Source of the DNA: Occultella aeris | GTDB taxonomy: Bacteria; Actinomycetota; Actinomycetes; Actinomycetales; Beutenbergiaceae | Assembly: GCF_902703175.1 (NCBI RefSeq) | Contig: NZ_CACRYJ010000022.1 | Span: 41,298-105,297 of the forward strand | Direction of reading: 5' to 3' | DNA: 64,000 bases | In this document: in pieces, positions 18,642-26,113 of the stretch | Layout: every line of letters starts with the position of its first letter | How positions within the stretch are numbered: the stretch's first letter is position 1 | Translations under genes and position numbers: made by a program | The notes under the pieces: generated by a model | What the model was told of the DNA's origin: nothing | Databases searched by the model: none | What the model saw: the letters and a program-made list of their open reading frames with translations, nothing else

Positions 18642-19592
18642 TCAGGCTGAGAGGTGCGTGCGGACGCGAGCGAGCAGGCTGGCGAACGCACCGGGGTCGA
18701 GCAGGAACGACGCGTCCGCGAGCACGTCCAGAAGAGCGGACGGAGCGTCGGGATTCGTCGCGGCGTAGAGCATCCGCCACAGCACGAGGTCGTTGCCCGC
18801 GCCGAGAAAGGCGCGCCGCGCGGCCAGGTCGGCGGCACCGTCGAAGGCTCGGTTCGCGAGGGCCGAGGCCACCTCCGCGCGCTGCTCCGCGCCGACCGCG
18901 CCCGCCACCTGGGACATGGCCTGCCAGGTCAGCTCGGTCACGATGCTCCGGTCCGCGGCGACCACCGCGCCGGCGAGCGGCGCCACCTCCTGGTGCCAGG
19001 TGCGCCGGGTCGGATGCTGCTCGGGCAGCGGCGGCAGCAGGTGGTAGGCGCAGGGCTGGTTCTGGAGGTGCTGCCACAGTTCTGCCGTCAGCGACAGCCC
19101 GGCGAGCCTGGCCTGTGCCCTCAGGCCCCAGGCGATCGCGTCGAGCGGATCCAGATCGGGGCCCGGCAGCCCGAGCGGCCCGGCGAGTTCACGGAACCGC
19201 TTCGCGCCGTGTGGCTGCATGTCGTTGATCCCGCCGATGACCGCACCGTTCTCGGCGATCTCGACGTCCGTGAGCATGTTGACGTTCCAGTAGACGCAGA
19301 CGGCGAGCCCACCCCGCGACGCATGCCGCAGCACCACCGGGTTGACCCCGACGTACCCGTTCGGCTCGACCACCACCACCCGTTCACCGATGGCCGCGAC
19401 CACGGCCCAGGGCCGCGGCAGGGCCTCCGAGCCGGCCTCCTGCATCCGCGTCGCCGGCAGCACGGGCGTGCCGCGGGCGCCGAACGCCCTGAGCACGGTG
19501 GCGCCGTCGACTCCGCGCAGCACGGTGATCGTGGCACCGGCGGCCAGGTCGCTCGCGCCCATCCAGCCCAACGGGTCTGCGGAGTCCGGCAT
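18642..19592 (-). CDS. DUF6461-type hypothetical protein
   Basis: A 316-aa cytoplasmic protein. The first half (MGASDLAAGATITVLRGVDG, then PWAVVAAIGERVVVVEPNGY) resembles the actinobacterial DUF6461 family. The second half is helical and Ala/Leu-rich (ELTWQAMSQVAGAVGAEQRA). There are no catalytic motifs, signal peptide or membrane segments. The ATG at 19592 has GGAGG 7 nt upstream, better spaced than the GTG two codons earlier. Function unknown. It is divergent from the arsR-type gene at 19724. Confidence 0.75.
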   Translation of the reverse strand: MPDSADPLGWMGASDLAAGATITVLRGVDGATVLRAFGARGTPVLPATRMQEAGSEALPRPWAVVAAIGERVVVVEPNGYVGVNPVVLRHASRGGLAVCVYWNVNMLTDVEIAENGAVIGGINDMQPHGAKRFRELAGPLGLPGPDLDPLDAIAWGLRAQARLAGLSLTAELWQHLQNQPCAYHLLPPLPEQHPTRRTWHQEVAPLAGAVVAADRSIVTELTWQAMSQVAGAVGAEQRAEVASALANRAFDGAADLAARRAFLGAGNDLVLWRMLYAATNPDAPSALLDVLADASFLLDPGAFASLLARVRTHLSA

Positions 19593-19695
19593 CGTCACTC
19601 CTCCTCGGTCGGTGGCGCCATCGTGTCACGCTGGCGCGGCCGGACCCGGGCACGGTGGGGCCGACGGGGCCGGGCCCGGTCGGGCTCTTGACAGA

Positions 19696-19717
19696 TTGGT
19701 AACCAATCGGTTACCAA
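19696..19717. promoter_or_regulatory. Palindromic operator upstream of the ArsR-type gene
   Basis: A perfect inverted repeat with 9-bp arms (TTGGTAACC and its complement) and a 4-nt AATC spacer. It ends 6 bp before the ATG of the ArsR-family gene and starts just after a TTGACA hexamer at 19688-19693, a likely -35 element. A dimeric winged-helix repressor bound here would block the promoter, so autoregulation is inferred. The site is unusually AT-rich for this genome. Confidence 0.75.
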
Positions 19718-19723
19718 CAAGGA

Positions 19724-20092
19724 ATGGATGTCTTCGCCGCCCTCGCGGACCCGGTCCGCCGGGACCTCGTGAGCCGGCTGGCCCGTGGGTCGGCGCGGGT
19801 CGTCGACCTCGCGGGCGAGCACGCCATCAGCAGGCCGGCGATCAGCCGGCACCTGCGGGTGCTCGGCGAGGCCGGCCTGGTGACCGCCGACGACATCGGC
19901 CGCGAGCGGCACTACCGGTTGGAACGCAGCCGACTGAGGCCGGTGGCCGACTACCTCGCAACCCTTGCGCCGGCACCGCGCTTCGACGAGAGCGCCCTCG
20001 ACGGACTCGAGCTCGAGGTGCGACGTACCGTCCGCGACCATGCCACGCCCCACTCGGACAGGAACCGAACCACAACGGAGGAGTCAGCATGA
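19724..20092 (+). CDS. ArsR-family winged-helix transcriptional regulator
   Basis: A 122-aa repressor-type protein. The start MDVFAALADPVRRDLVSRLA and the recognition helix region AISRPAISRHLRVLGEAGLV, followed by the wing GRERHYRLE, are diagnostic of the metal-independent ArsR subgroup paired with SRPBCC proteins. No metal-binding ELCVCDL-type motif is present, so the ligand is probably organic or absent. The stop overlaps the next gene's start by 4 bp (ATGA), giving a two-gene operon. A perfect palindrome directly upstream is its likely own operator. Confidence 0.93.
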   Translation: MDVFAALADPVRRDLVSRLARGSARVVDLAGEHAISRPAISRHLRVLGEAGLVTADDIGRERHYRLERSRLRPVADYLATLAPAPRFDESALDGLELEVRRTVRDHATPHSDRNRTTTEESA

Positions 20093-20613
20093 GGAGTACA
20101 CACACGCCCCGGGCCACGGGACGACGAGAGGAACGGGCCGGGACTGCCTACCTCGTCTTCGAACGGACCTTCCGGGCGCCGATCGCGGACGTCTGGGCGG
20201 CCACGACCGAGTCGGACCGGCTGGTGCGCTGGATCGGCCACTGGGCGGGAGTCCCCTCCAGTGGTTCGGTGTCGTTCTGGATGACCGCCGAGGCTGCGGA
20301 CGCACCGGAGGAGACGATCCGCATCGACGTGTGCGACGCGCCCCGACGCCTCGTGATGCGGTCGGCGCGACCCGATGACAGCGCCCTCGAGTGGACCTGG
20401 CAGATCGACCTCGCCGAGGCCGACGGCGTCACGACGCTGAAGTTCGCCCAGGAGGTCGGCTCGGACGTCCTGGCGGAGAGCGTGGGGCCGGGGTGGGACT
20501 ACTACCTGGACCGGATGGTCGCCGCCGAGACGGGCGCCGACCTCGCCGCGATCGACTTCGACCAGTACTACCCGGCGCTCGCGGCGCACTATCGCGCGGA
20601 ACTCGCCCGGTGA
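20089..20613 (+). CDS. SRPBCC family (AHSA1/START-like) protein
   Basis: A 174-aa ligand-binding helix-grip protein of the AHSA1 type. The patterns FERTFRAPIADVWAATTESD, then LVRWIG, and the C-terminal GWDYYLDRMV match this family. These proteins often bind hydrophobic small molecules and are commonly co-transcribed with an ArsR regulator, as here. GGAGG precedes the ATG, and the start overlaps the regulator's stop. The biological ligand is unknown. Confidence 0.9.
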   Translation: MRSTHTPRATGRREERAGTAYLVFERTFRAPIADVWAATTESDRLVRWIGHWAGVPSSGSVSFWMTAEAADAPEETIRIDVCDAPRRLVMRSARPDDSALEWTWQIDLAEADGVTTLKFAQEVGSDVLAESVGPGWDYYLDRMVAAETGADLAAIDFDQYYPALAAHYRAELAR

Positions 20614-20679
20614 CTGCCTGACCGGTCGTCGTCGCCTCCGTCCCGCAGCATCACCGACTGCCCCGTCCGACCGCGCTCA

Positions 20680-21612
20680 TCACCCGCCTGGTGCTCCTCC
20701 GCCGTCTGGCTTCGGCTTCGCCTGCGGGTGCAGCGTGCCCCGATGGATCTCGTAGACCGATGCGGTTCCGGGCGAGTCCGGGTCATCGACGATGGGCTCG
20801 TCCCGCATGAAGAGCCTGATGGCGTGGGCGAGTTCACCCGGGTGGCTGAAGTTGATCGCGTGCGCAGCGCCCTCGATGATGACGACGAGCACATGGTTGT
20901 CGGTCTGCCCGGCGACCTCCCGGATCCGTTCGGCACCTGGCAGCAGCGGGTCGCGGTCGCCGAGCACGACCAGTGTCGGCAACGACAGTTCGAGCAGTCG
21001 CTCGAGCGTCGGGTACCGGGTGAGCGCGCGGAACAACCGCACCGTGCTCGGTACGCCGAACCGCAGATAGTCCGGCGTCGCCACGCTGAGCATCTTGGCC
21101 GGCTCCCGTCTGCCGTCCTTCGTGAGCTGACCGATCGCGCGTCGGAGCGGCTGGTTCTGGATCCCCCCGGCCGGCGAGACCAGAACGGCGCGATCCAGAC
21201 GCTCGGGGTACCGGTGCGCGAACTCGCAGATGACCGGACATCCCATCGAGTTGCCCACCAGCGTGGTCGACCTCACCCCGCGGTCGTCCAGGAATCTGGC
21301 CGCCGCGTGAGCGAGGTCGGGCACGTCGAGCACATCGCGAGGTCGTCCGCTGCGCCCGAAGCCGGGAAGATCGGGCACATACGTGAGGAACTCGTCCGCG
21401 AGCAACTCGGCGGTCGGCAGCAGGTACCGACCGGAAAGCCCGAAGCCGTGCAGGTGCGTCATGACCGGCGCACCCGGCGAAGCCAGAGACGCGCGATAGA
21501 ACACGTCCACCCCGTCGACCATGGTCCACGTGTCCGTCAGGCTGGACGCGGGCCGTCTCGGATGCAGTCGAGCGCGGTGACGATAACTCGCCCTCTCGGG
21601 GTTTCCGGCCAT
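20680..21612 (-). CDS. Alpha/beta hydrolase, paralogue of the gene at 46265-47092
   Basis: A 310-aa alpha/beta-fold hydrolase. The oxyanion-loop HGFGLSGRYLLP, nucleophile elbow GNSMGCP and late acid/His segments GDRDPLLPG and GAAHAINFSHP are visible. It shares many blocks with the other hydrolase in this window, including GGIQNQPL versus GGVQNQPL and the NFSHPGEL versus NFSHPEEL end. The ATG at 21612 has GGGAAG upstream. It lies just outside the left tRNA-Thr-like repeat. The substrate is unknown; esterase or C-C hydrolase activity is possible. Confidence 0.88.
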   Translation of the reverse strand: MAGNPERASYRHRARLHPRRPASSLTDTWTMVDGVDVFYRASLASPGAPVMTHLHGFGLSGRYLLPTAELLADEFLTYVPDLPGFGRSGRPRDVLDVPDLAHAAARFLDDRGVRSTTLVGNSMGCPVICEFAHRYPERLDRAVLVSPAGGIQNQPLRRAIGQLTKDGRREPAKMLSVATPDYLRFGVPSTVRLFRALTRYPTLERLLELSLPTLVVLGDRDPLLPGAERIREVAGQTDNHVLVVIIEGAAHAINFSHPGELAHAIRLFMRDEPIVDDPDSPGTASVYEIHRGTLHPQAKPKPDGGGAPGG

Positions 21613-21747
21613 CAGTCTTCCCGTCCGTCACACCGAAACGAGCGCACCGCGGCGGCCCGCTTTGAGGAAAGTCCCACCATCGCCTCGCGATGTCAAGACG
21701 GTCGCAGCGCGTCGGCGCCCCGGATCGGACGCAGCAGGGCCTCGACG

Positions 21748-21893
21748 CCGACTTTCATCAGTGCTGGGGCCGAGTTCCTACCGGAGCCGCCTCAGGGAAT
21801 CGAACCCTGGTCCCTCTCATGACGAGTGAGACGCTGTGCCGACTGATCCAATGCGGCGGGTGCCCCGCATCTGGAGCGGCGGGGCGCGCACTG
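21748..21893 (-). repeat. Left direct repeat of the tRNA-Thr locus
   Basis: About 145 bp matching 47194-47338 in the same orientation. The match covers the 3' flank (CCGACTTTCATCAGTGCTGG), the whole tRNA body and about 35 bp of its 5' flank, including the GGGGCGCGC segment. The tRNA 3' half is identical between copies, while the 5' half has about ten differences. It could be an attachment-site relic or a duplicated tRNA locus. The rest of the 341-bp gap 21613-21953 holds nothing else recognised. Confidence 0.85.
21785..21857 (-). pseudogene. Degenerate tRNA-Thr(CGT) copy
   Basis: Reads as a tRNA-Thr with anticodon CGT still in place and an intact anticodon stem and T-arm. The acceptor stem has an A:G mismatch at pair 6-67. 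The D-stem is broken at two of four pairs (11-24 and 13-22). The intact counterpart is at 47230-47302. It is unlikely to fold normally, so it is called a pseudogene. Confidence 0.8.
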
Positions 21894-21953
21894 CACTGCC
21901 GCCATGTGGGACCTGCCTGGGTGAGCCGTGACCGGCGGTGGCACAATGCGACG

Positions 21954-22382
21954 ATGCGGCTTGACTGGGGACGGGGCAACGTGATCCGGCTCGACGGCGT
22001 CGAGGTCGCCCAGATCCCGATCTCGCCCTGGAGCAGGACGAGCAAGGCAAGCATCGGTGGCAGACCCTGGAAGCTTCGCCGGGGCAACGACTACCAGGCG
22101 ACCCCGGACGGCGCCGCCGAGCCGACCTTCTCGGTGCAGCGCGAGCGCGGGAGCAGCACGTCCTGGCACGCGGGCTCCGGCTCGGGCTGGTACGGACTAC
22201 GCAAGGAGGGCACGCTCTCGGTCGGGCTCACGCTGTGGCGGGCCGGTGCCCAGGTGGGACACACGGGCTACACGGGTGGGTTCCCGAACTACGTCCGGCT
22301 GGACTGCGAACCGAGCATTCCGGTGGATGACGCGGTACTGCTCCTGTGGTTCTGGTACGTCCTCGCCGCCTCGTCCCAGTGA
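21954..22382 (+). CDS. Hypothetical protein
   Basis: A 142-aa protein not recognised as a named family. It is rich in Trp, Gly, Ser and Arg. It begins MRLDWGRGNVIRLDG and ends in a hydrophobic helix (AVLLLWFWYVLAA), which could be a tail anchor or core helix. The alternating pattern suggests a beta-rich domain, perhaps of the LURP-one/tubby-like type, but this is only an impression. The ATG has no clear ribosome-binding site. It lies immediately inside the left tRNA-Thr repeat. Confidence 0.6.
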   Translation: MRLDWGRGNVIRLDGVEVAQIPISPWSRTSKASIGGRPWKLRRGNDYQATPDGAAEPTFSVQRERGSSTSWHAGSGSGWYGLRKEGTLSVGLTLWRAGAQVGHTGYTGGFPNYVRLDCEPSIPVDDAVLLLWFWYVLAASSQ

Positions 22383-22390
22383 GCCTGGGC

Positions 22391-22702
22391 CTACTTCCGC
22401 GTGCCCTGCGCTGCCCACCGGCGTGCCGCATAGTCGACGCCGACGGCCAGCCGGTACACCCCGACGAGGGTGGCGAGCAGGCCAACGACCGCGATGATGA
22501 ACCCGGTGGTCAGCCAGGCACGGCCGGGGTCGCCCAGGGACTCGCCGGTGAGCTCCCAGACCAGGCTCATCTGCCGGGCCTGATCCATCGCGGCCCAGCC
22601 GATCACCAGTAGCGCCACCCCGAAGGTGAGGACGACCGCGGACCCCACCGGACCGGGGTTCGGGACCTTCAACTCGTTCGACTGCGTCTCGGGCTCGCTC
22701 AT
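22391..22702 (-). CDS. Small two-helix membrane protein
   Basis: A 103-aa protein with two hydrophobic segments (SAVVLTFGVALLVIGWAAM and a second beginning GFIIAVVGLLATLVG) and a basic C-terminus VDYAARRWAAQGTRK. No named family recognised. The segments NELKVPNPG and VDYAARRW recur, fused together, at 23332-23400, showing a partial duplication. The convergent neighbour at 21954 ends 8 bp away. Confidence 0.65.
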   Translation of the reverse strand: MSEPETQSNELKVPNPGPVGSAVVLTFGVALLVIGWAAMDQARQMSLVWELTGESLGDPGRAWLTTGFIIAVVGLLATLVGVYRLAVGVDYAARRWAAQGTRK

Positions 22703-22785
22703 CGGGACATGAAACCACGCCGCGGGTGGGACATACACCAACTCATCGCGACCCGGGGTGAAGAACGGCAGCGGTCCATCACCCG

Positions 22786-23385
22786 TCAGCTCCGCGGTTC
22801 GGGCGTGACTGCGAACTTCTCGATCATGAACCGCCAGAACAGTGCGACCGCCTCGTGGTCGGGGCGCTCCAGCTCGTCGTTTCGGCCCGAGTGTGCCTGA
22901 TGCTCGATTCCGACATGTCCGGCGGGAGGTGCGTGACGAACGGAGCTCGGTGCGACAACTCGGACGACATCCAGAGGTGGTGCCGCCACGGGTCTTCGGG
23001 CGACCACCAAGTCGTGCATCGACGTGCAAGCCGCCAACTCGTTGGTCCTGCCGGATTCGATGACGCTTGAGGCGATGTCGAGGAGGTACCGGAAGCTGGG
23101 ACTCTGCTCGGCGGTGGCGGCGAACTCGGCTTCGATCGCTGCCCATGGGCGCGGCCTGAACTCGTAGAGCCAACCTAGGGACCTCACCCGGACAGGATCG
23201 CATGGCCCACTCCATCCGCGACCCGGGAGATCGGTCGTCGTCGATTTGCCCGCCTGTAGCGCCGTTGCTGGCTCGACGTCGAGGTTCCCCGATGTTGAGA
23301 CATCGACATGCCGATAGCGATGTTCCGCGACCCACCGGTGTGCGGCGTAGTCGACGGCGGTTGCCGTCCGACTAGGCTCCGGCAC
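22786..23385 (-). CDS. Hypothetical protein with a fused remnant of the neighbouring membrane gene
   Basis: A 199-aa open frame. Its first 20 residues (VPEPSRTATAVDYAAHRW) are a collapsed copy of the neighbouring 103-aa membrane protein with the membrane part missing. The rest (LGWLYEFRPRPWAAIEAEFA onward, ending ALFWRFMIEKF) reads like a genuine small soluble domain that I do not recognise. No convincing ribosome-binding site precedes the GTG at 23385; GTG at 23187 (133 aa) is an equally possible start. It may be a real gene with a recombined 5' end or a decaying one. Confidence 0.4.
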   Translation of the reverse strand: MPEPSRTATAVDYAAHRWVAEHRYRHVDVSTSGNLDVEPATALQAGKSTTTDLPGRGWSGPCDPVRVRSLGWLYEFRPRPWAAIEAEFAATAEQSPSFRYLLDIASSVIESGRTNELAACTSMHDLVVARRPVAAPPLDVVRVVAPSSVRHAPPAGHVGIEHQAHSGRNDELERPDHEAVALFWRFMIEKFAVTPEPRS

Positions 23386-23413
23386 TTTCAGTTCGCCGCT
23401 CGCGCCACTCGGA

Positions 23414-24244
23414 TCAGGGTTGGACCGGCGTGAACGGTCGGAGTTCCTCCTGGCCGCCGTGCACGATCAGACAGGATGCCTCGGGCACCTCACGCCAGGC
23501 CCCACGCAGATCGCCCAGCGGCTCGGACACGACGAGCCGGGCATCGTCGGACAGGTCGTGCAGGACCGGGTTGTCCGGATACTGGGCACGCAACGTCGAG
23601 ACGTCGGTGCTGTGGAAGAGCGAACGGGACGCGCCCACCGACGAGTAGCGGAACGCCCACGTGGTGTCGCCGTCGGTTGTCGCCACGGTCATCTGGACCG
23701 GCTGCTCGACGCCATGGTGACGACCGGTCGCCTCGACGAATCCGACCGCCCGTGCCACCGCCGCCGGCGGGTCGTCCAGCAACCCGAACGTCAGGGCGAG
23801 GAAGAACATCATCTCCGAGTCGGTCGATCCCTCGATCTGATTGAAGAGCGCCGGCTCCACCGCCATGGCGAGGTCACGCTTCATCGCCGGGTAGCCGGAG
23901 AGCATCCCGTTGTGCATCCACAGCCAGCGATCGTGGCGGAACGGGTGACAGTTGGTCTGCTGTACCGCGGACCCTGTCGAGGCCCGGATATGCGCGAAGA
24001 CCCGGCGTGAGCTCGCGAGCGCCGACAGCTCCTGCAGGTTGCGGTCGTTCCAGGCGGGCTCGGTGCTGCGGAACACCCCAGGGATGTCCCGCGCGCCATA
24101 CCAACCGACACCGAACCCGTCCCCATTGGTCGTCGTCGCGCCGAGCTTCGAGTGCTTGCTCTGCACCACAAGAGAGTTCCGAGGCTTGAAGAGCAGGTCC
24201 TCCAGCAGTACCGGGGAACCGGAGTACGCGAGCCAGCGGCACAT
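23414..24244 (-). CDS. Class II glutamine amidotransferase (EgtC/YafJ-like)
   Basis: A 276-aa Ntn-type glutamine amidotransferase-like enzyme. After Met removal the N-terminal nucleophile would be Cys2 (MCRWLAYSG). Further family motifs are GDGFGVGWYG, VFAHIRAST, the glutamine-pocket NCHPFRHDRWLWMHNG, and STDSEMMFFL. It resembles EgtC (gamma-glutamyl hydrolysis in ergothioneine synthesis), but no other egt genes are nearby, so the substrate is uncertain. It lies 72 bp downstream of the M20 peptidase gene on the same strand and may be co-transcribed. Confidence 0.88.
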   Translation of the reverse strand: MCRWLAYSGSPVLLEDLLFKPRNSLVVQSKHSKLGATTTNGDGFGVGWYGARDIPGVFRSTEPAWNDRNLQELSALASSRRVFAHIRASTGSAVQQTNCHPFRHDRWLWMHNGMLSGYPAMKRDLAMAVEPALFNQIEGSTDSEMMFFLALTFGLLDDPPAAVARAVGFVEATGRHHGVEQPVQMTVATTDGDTTWAFRYSSVGASRSLFHSTDVSTLRAQYPDNPVLHDLSDDARLVVSEPLGDLRGAWREVPEASCLIVHGGQEELRPFTPVQP

Positions 24245-24316
24245 TGTCGCCCTCCTTGCGGGTCAGTAGTTGGTGCTTTCGTCTGGGCCTCACGACCTCG
24301 GCGGTCCGCTCGCCGA

Positions 24317-25663
24317 TCAGCGGACTGCCGCCGCGTAGCGCTGCAGGAACAGCGCCTCGGTCAGTGCCATGCCGGAGATCTCTCGCGGGTCCACGCTCTC
24401 GTTCGGTGCGTGGATCATGGCCTGGGGCTCCTCGACACCGATCAGGATCAGTTCGGCGCCGGGATAGGTGTCGGCGAACACGTTGCAGAGCGGGATCGAC
24501 CCGCCCTGCCCGAGGACCGCCATCGGCCGGTCGAAGACCTCCTGCATGGCAGCGGCCATCGCCGTGTAGGCAGGGCCGTCGGTCTCTGCCTTGAACGGTG
24601 CTCCGGTCGCCTCGGTCTGCACACTCACGCGCACTCCCCACGGAGCGGCGGCACGCAGGTGCTCGTCGAGGGCGACCTTGGCGCTCTCAGGGCTCATCCC
24701 CGGCGGTATCCTCAGGTTGAGCCGCGCCGACGCGCGCGGCACGATGGCCGAGGCCGAACCGACGACCGGCGGGCAGTCGATACCCAGGATCGTCACCGCC
24801 GGGCGGGCCCACAGCATGTCCGAGACACTGCCGTCACCCAACAGCGACACACCACTGATCGCCGTGGTGTCGGCCCGGAACTGGTCGGGAGGGTAGGGCT
24901 CGCCAGACCAGGTCTGCGTGTTGTCCAGCCCCCGGATCGTCGTGTTGCCGCGGTGGTCGCGCAGGGTCGCCAGGATCGCTACAAGAGCCGCCAACGCGTC
25001 CGGGGCCGCGCCGCCGAACATGCCGGAGTGCACCTCCGACGCGAGTGCTTCGACGGTGACCACGACATTCACCATGCCGCGTAGGCTCACGGTCGCGGCC
25101 GGCTGACCGACGGCCGCGTTCCCGGTGTCGCAGACCAGGATCGCGTCCGCGCGGAGCAGGTCCGGGTTGTCGACGACGAACGACTCCAGACCCCCGGTAC
25201 CCTGCTCCTCCGAGCCCTCGACCACGAGCTTCAGGTTCACCGGCACGTCCTGTCCCAGGGCCCGCAGCGCGATCAGGTGCATGATGATGTTGCCCTTGCA
25301 GTCGGCGGTCCCGCGCCCGTACCAGCGTCCGTCCCTCTCGGTGAGCTGGAAGGGCTGTGTGCGCCACGCGGCGTCGTCGAGGGGTGGCTGCACGTCGTAG
25401 TGCGCGTAGAGCAGCACCGTGGGTGCGTCGGCGTGCGCGCACGGCCGAGAGCCGACGACGGCGTTGCTGCCGTCCGACGTCGCGGCCAGCCGGGTGTCGG
25501 TGAACCCGAGCACCGAGAAGCGCTCGAGGACCCACTGTGCGGCGCGGTGGCACTCCTCGGGTGGGAACTGGCGCGAGTCGGCGACCGACTTGATCGCGAC
25601 CAGCTCGGCGAGCTCCTCGCGGGCCCAGGGCATGAGCTCGGTGACGCGGGTCTTCAGGTCCAC
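24317..25663 (-). CDS. M20 family dipeptidase / metallopeptidase
   Basis: A 448-aa di-zinc exopeptidase. The metal ligands are in YAHYDVQPP, RGTADCKGN, the EGSEEQGTGG catalytic Glu pair, CDTGN and the C-terminal HAPNESV. The lid/dimerisation domain includes SEVHSGMFGGAAPD. It likely cleaves dipeptides or N-acyl amino acids in the cytoplasm. GTG start with GGGGAG upstream. It follows a 148-aa membrane protein and an APC permease in one operon (3-bp gap to the former), which suggests uptake and cleavage of an amino-acid derivative or peptide. Confidence 0.93.
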   Translation of the reverse strand: MDLKTRVTELMPWAREELAELVAIKSVADSRQFPPEECHRAAQWVLERFSVLGFTDTRLAATSDGSNAVVGSRPCAHADAPTVLLYAHYDVQPPLDDAAWRTQPFQLTERDGRWYGRGTADCKGNIIMHLIALRALGQDVPVNLKLVVEGSEEQGTGGLESFVVDNPDLLRADAILVCDTGNAAVGQPAATVSLRGMVNVVVTVEALASEVHSGMFGGAAPDALAALVAILATLRDHRGNTTIRGLDNTQTWSGEPYPPDQFRADTTAISGVSLLGDGSVSDMLWARPAVTILGIDCPPVVGSASAIVPRASARLNLRIPPGMSPESAKVALDEHLRAAAPWGVRVSVQTEATGAPFKAETDGPAYTAMAAAMQEVFDRPMAVLGQGGSIPLCNVFADTYPGAELILIGVEEPQAMIHAPNESVDPREISGMALTEALFLQRYAAAVR

Positions 25664-25666
25664 GGC

Positions 25667-26113
25667 TCACTCCCCCGCCACATTCGCGGTCTCGAGGCTC
25701 TCGACGAACTCCCGGAAGTCGTCCAGTTCGTCGGGGCAGTAGACCTCGATGATCAGCAGCTGGCCCTGGAAGACCTTGCTGTCCGCGATCACTGGGCGTG
25801 CCCCCGGACCGCTCGCCCCGTTCGAGAGCTGCGACAGCAGGATGGACCGGTTCAGTGCATCGTTCGGGTTCTCGCAGGTGGCCCCGCCGTCATCGCCGAG
25901 GACACGCACGATCTGGTCCTGCGACGGCGCCGACGCGCCCGCCTCCTCGAGCGCCGCGATCAGCTGGTCGGCCTTCTCCTGCGCCTGGCGGGTCTCCCGG
26001 CCCGAGCTGAACGCGAGCAACGCTCCGACGATGAGGGCGGCGAGGATGATCCAGGCGGTGATGTAGATCCAGTTGCGTTCGCGTTTGCTCTGCGTCTCGA
26101 CCGGAATGCTCAT
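25667..26113 (-). CDS. Single-pass membrane protein in a permease-peptidase operon
   Basis: A 148-aa protein with a short cytoplasmic N-terminus, one transmembrane helix (WIYITAWIILAALIVGALLA) and an extracytoplasmic part with two cysteines (TCENPND and VYCPDEL) that could form a disulfide. Not a recognised family. Its ATG overlaps the permease stop by 4 bp and its stop is 3 bp from the peptidase start, so it is tightly coupled to both. A role as permease accessory protein is inferred from that arrangement. Confidence 0.75.
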   Translation of the reverse strand: MSIPVETQSKRERNWIYITAWIILAALIVGALLAFSSGRETRQAQEKADQLIAALEEAGASAPSQDQIVRVLGDDGGATCENPNDALNRSILLSQLSNGASGPGARPVIADSKVFQGQLLIIEVYCPDELDDFREFVESLETANVAGE

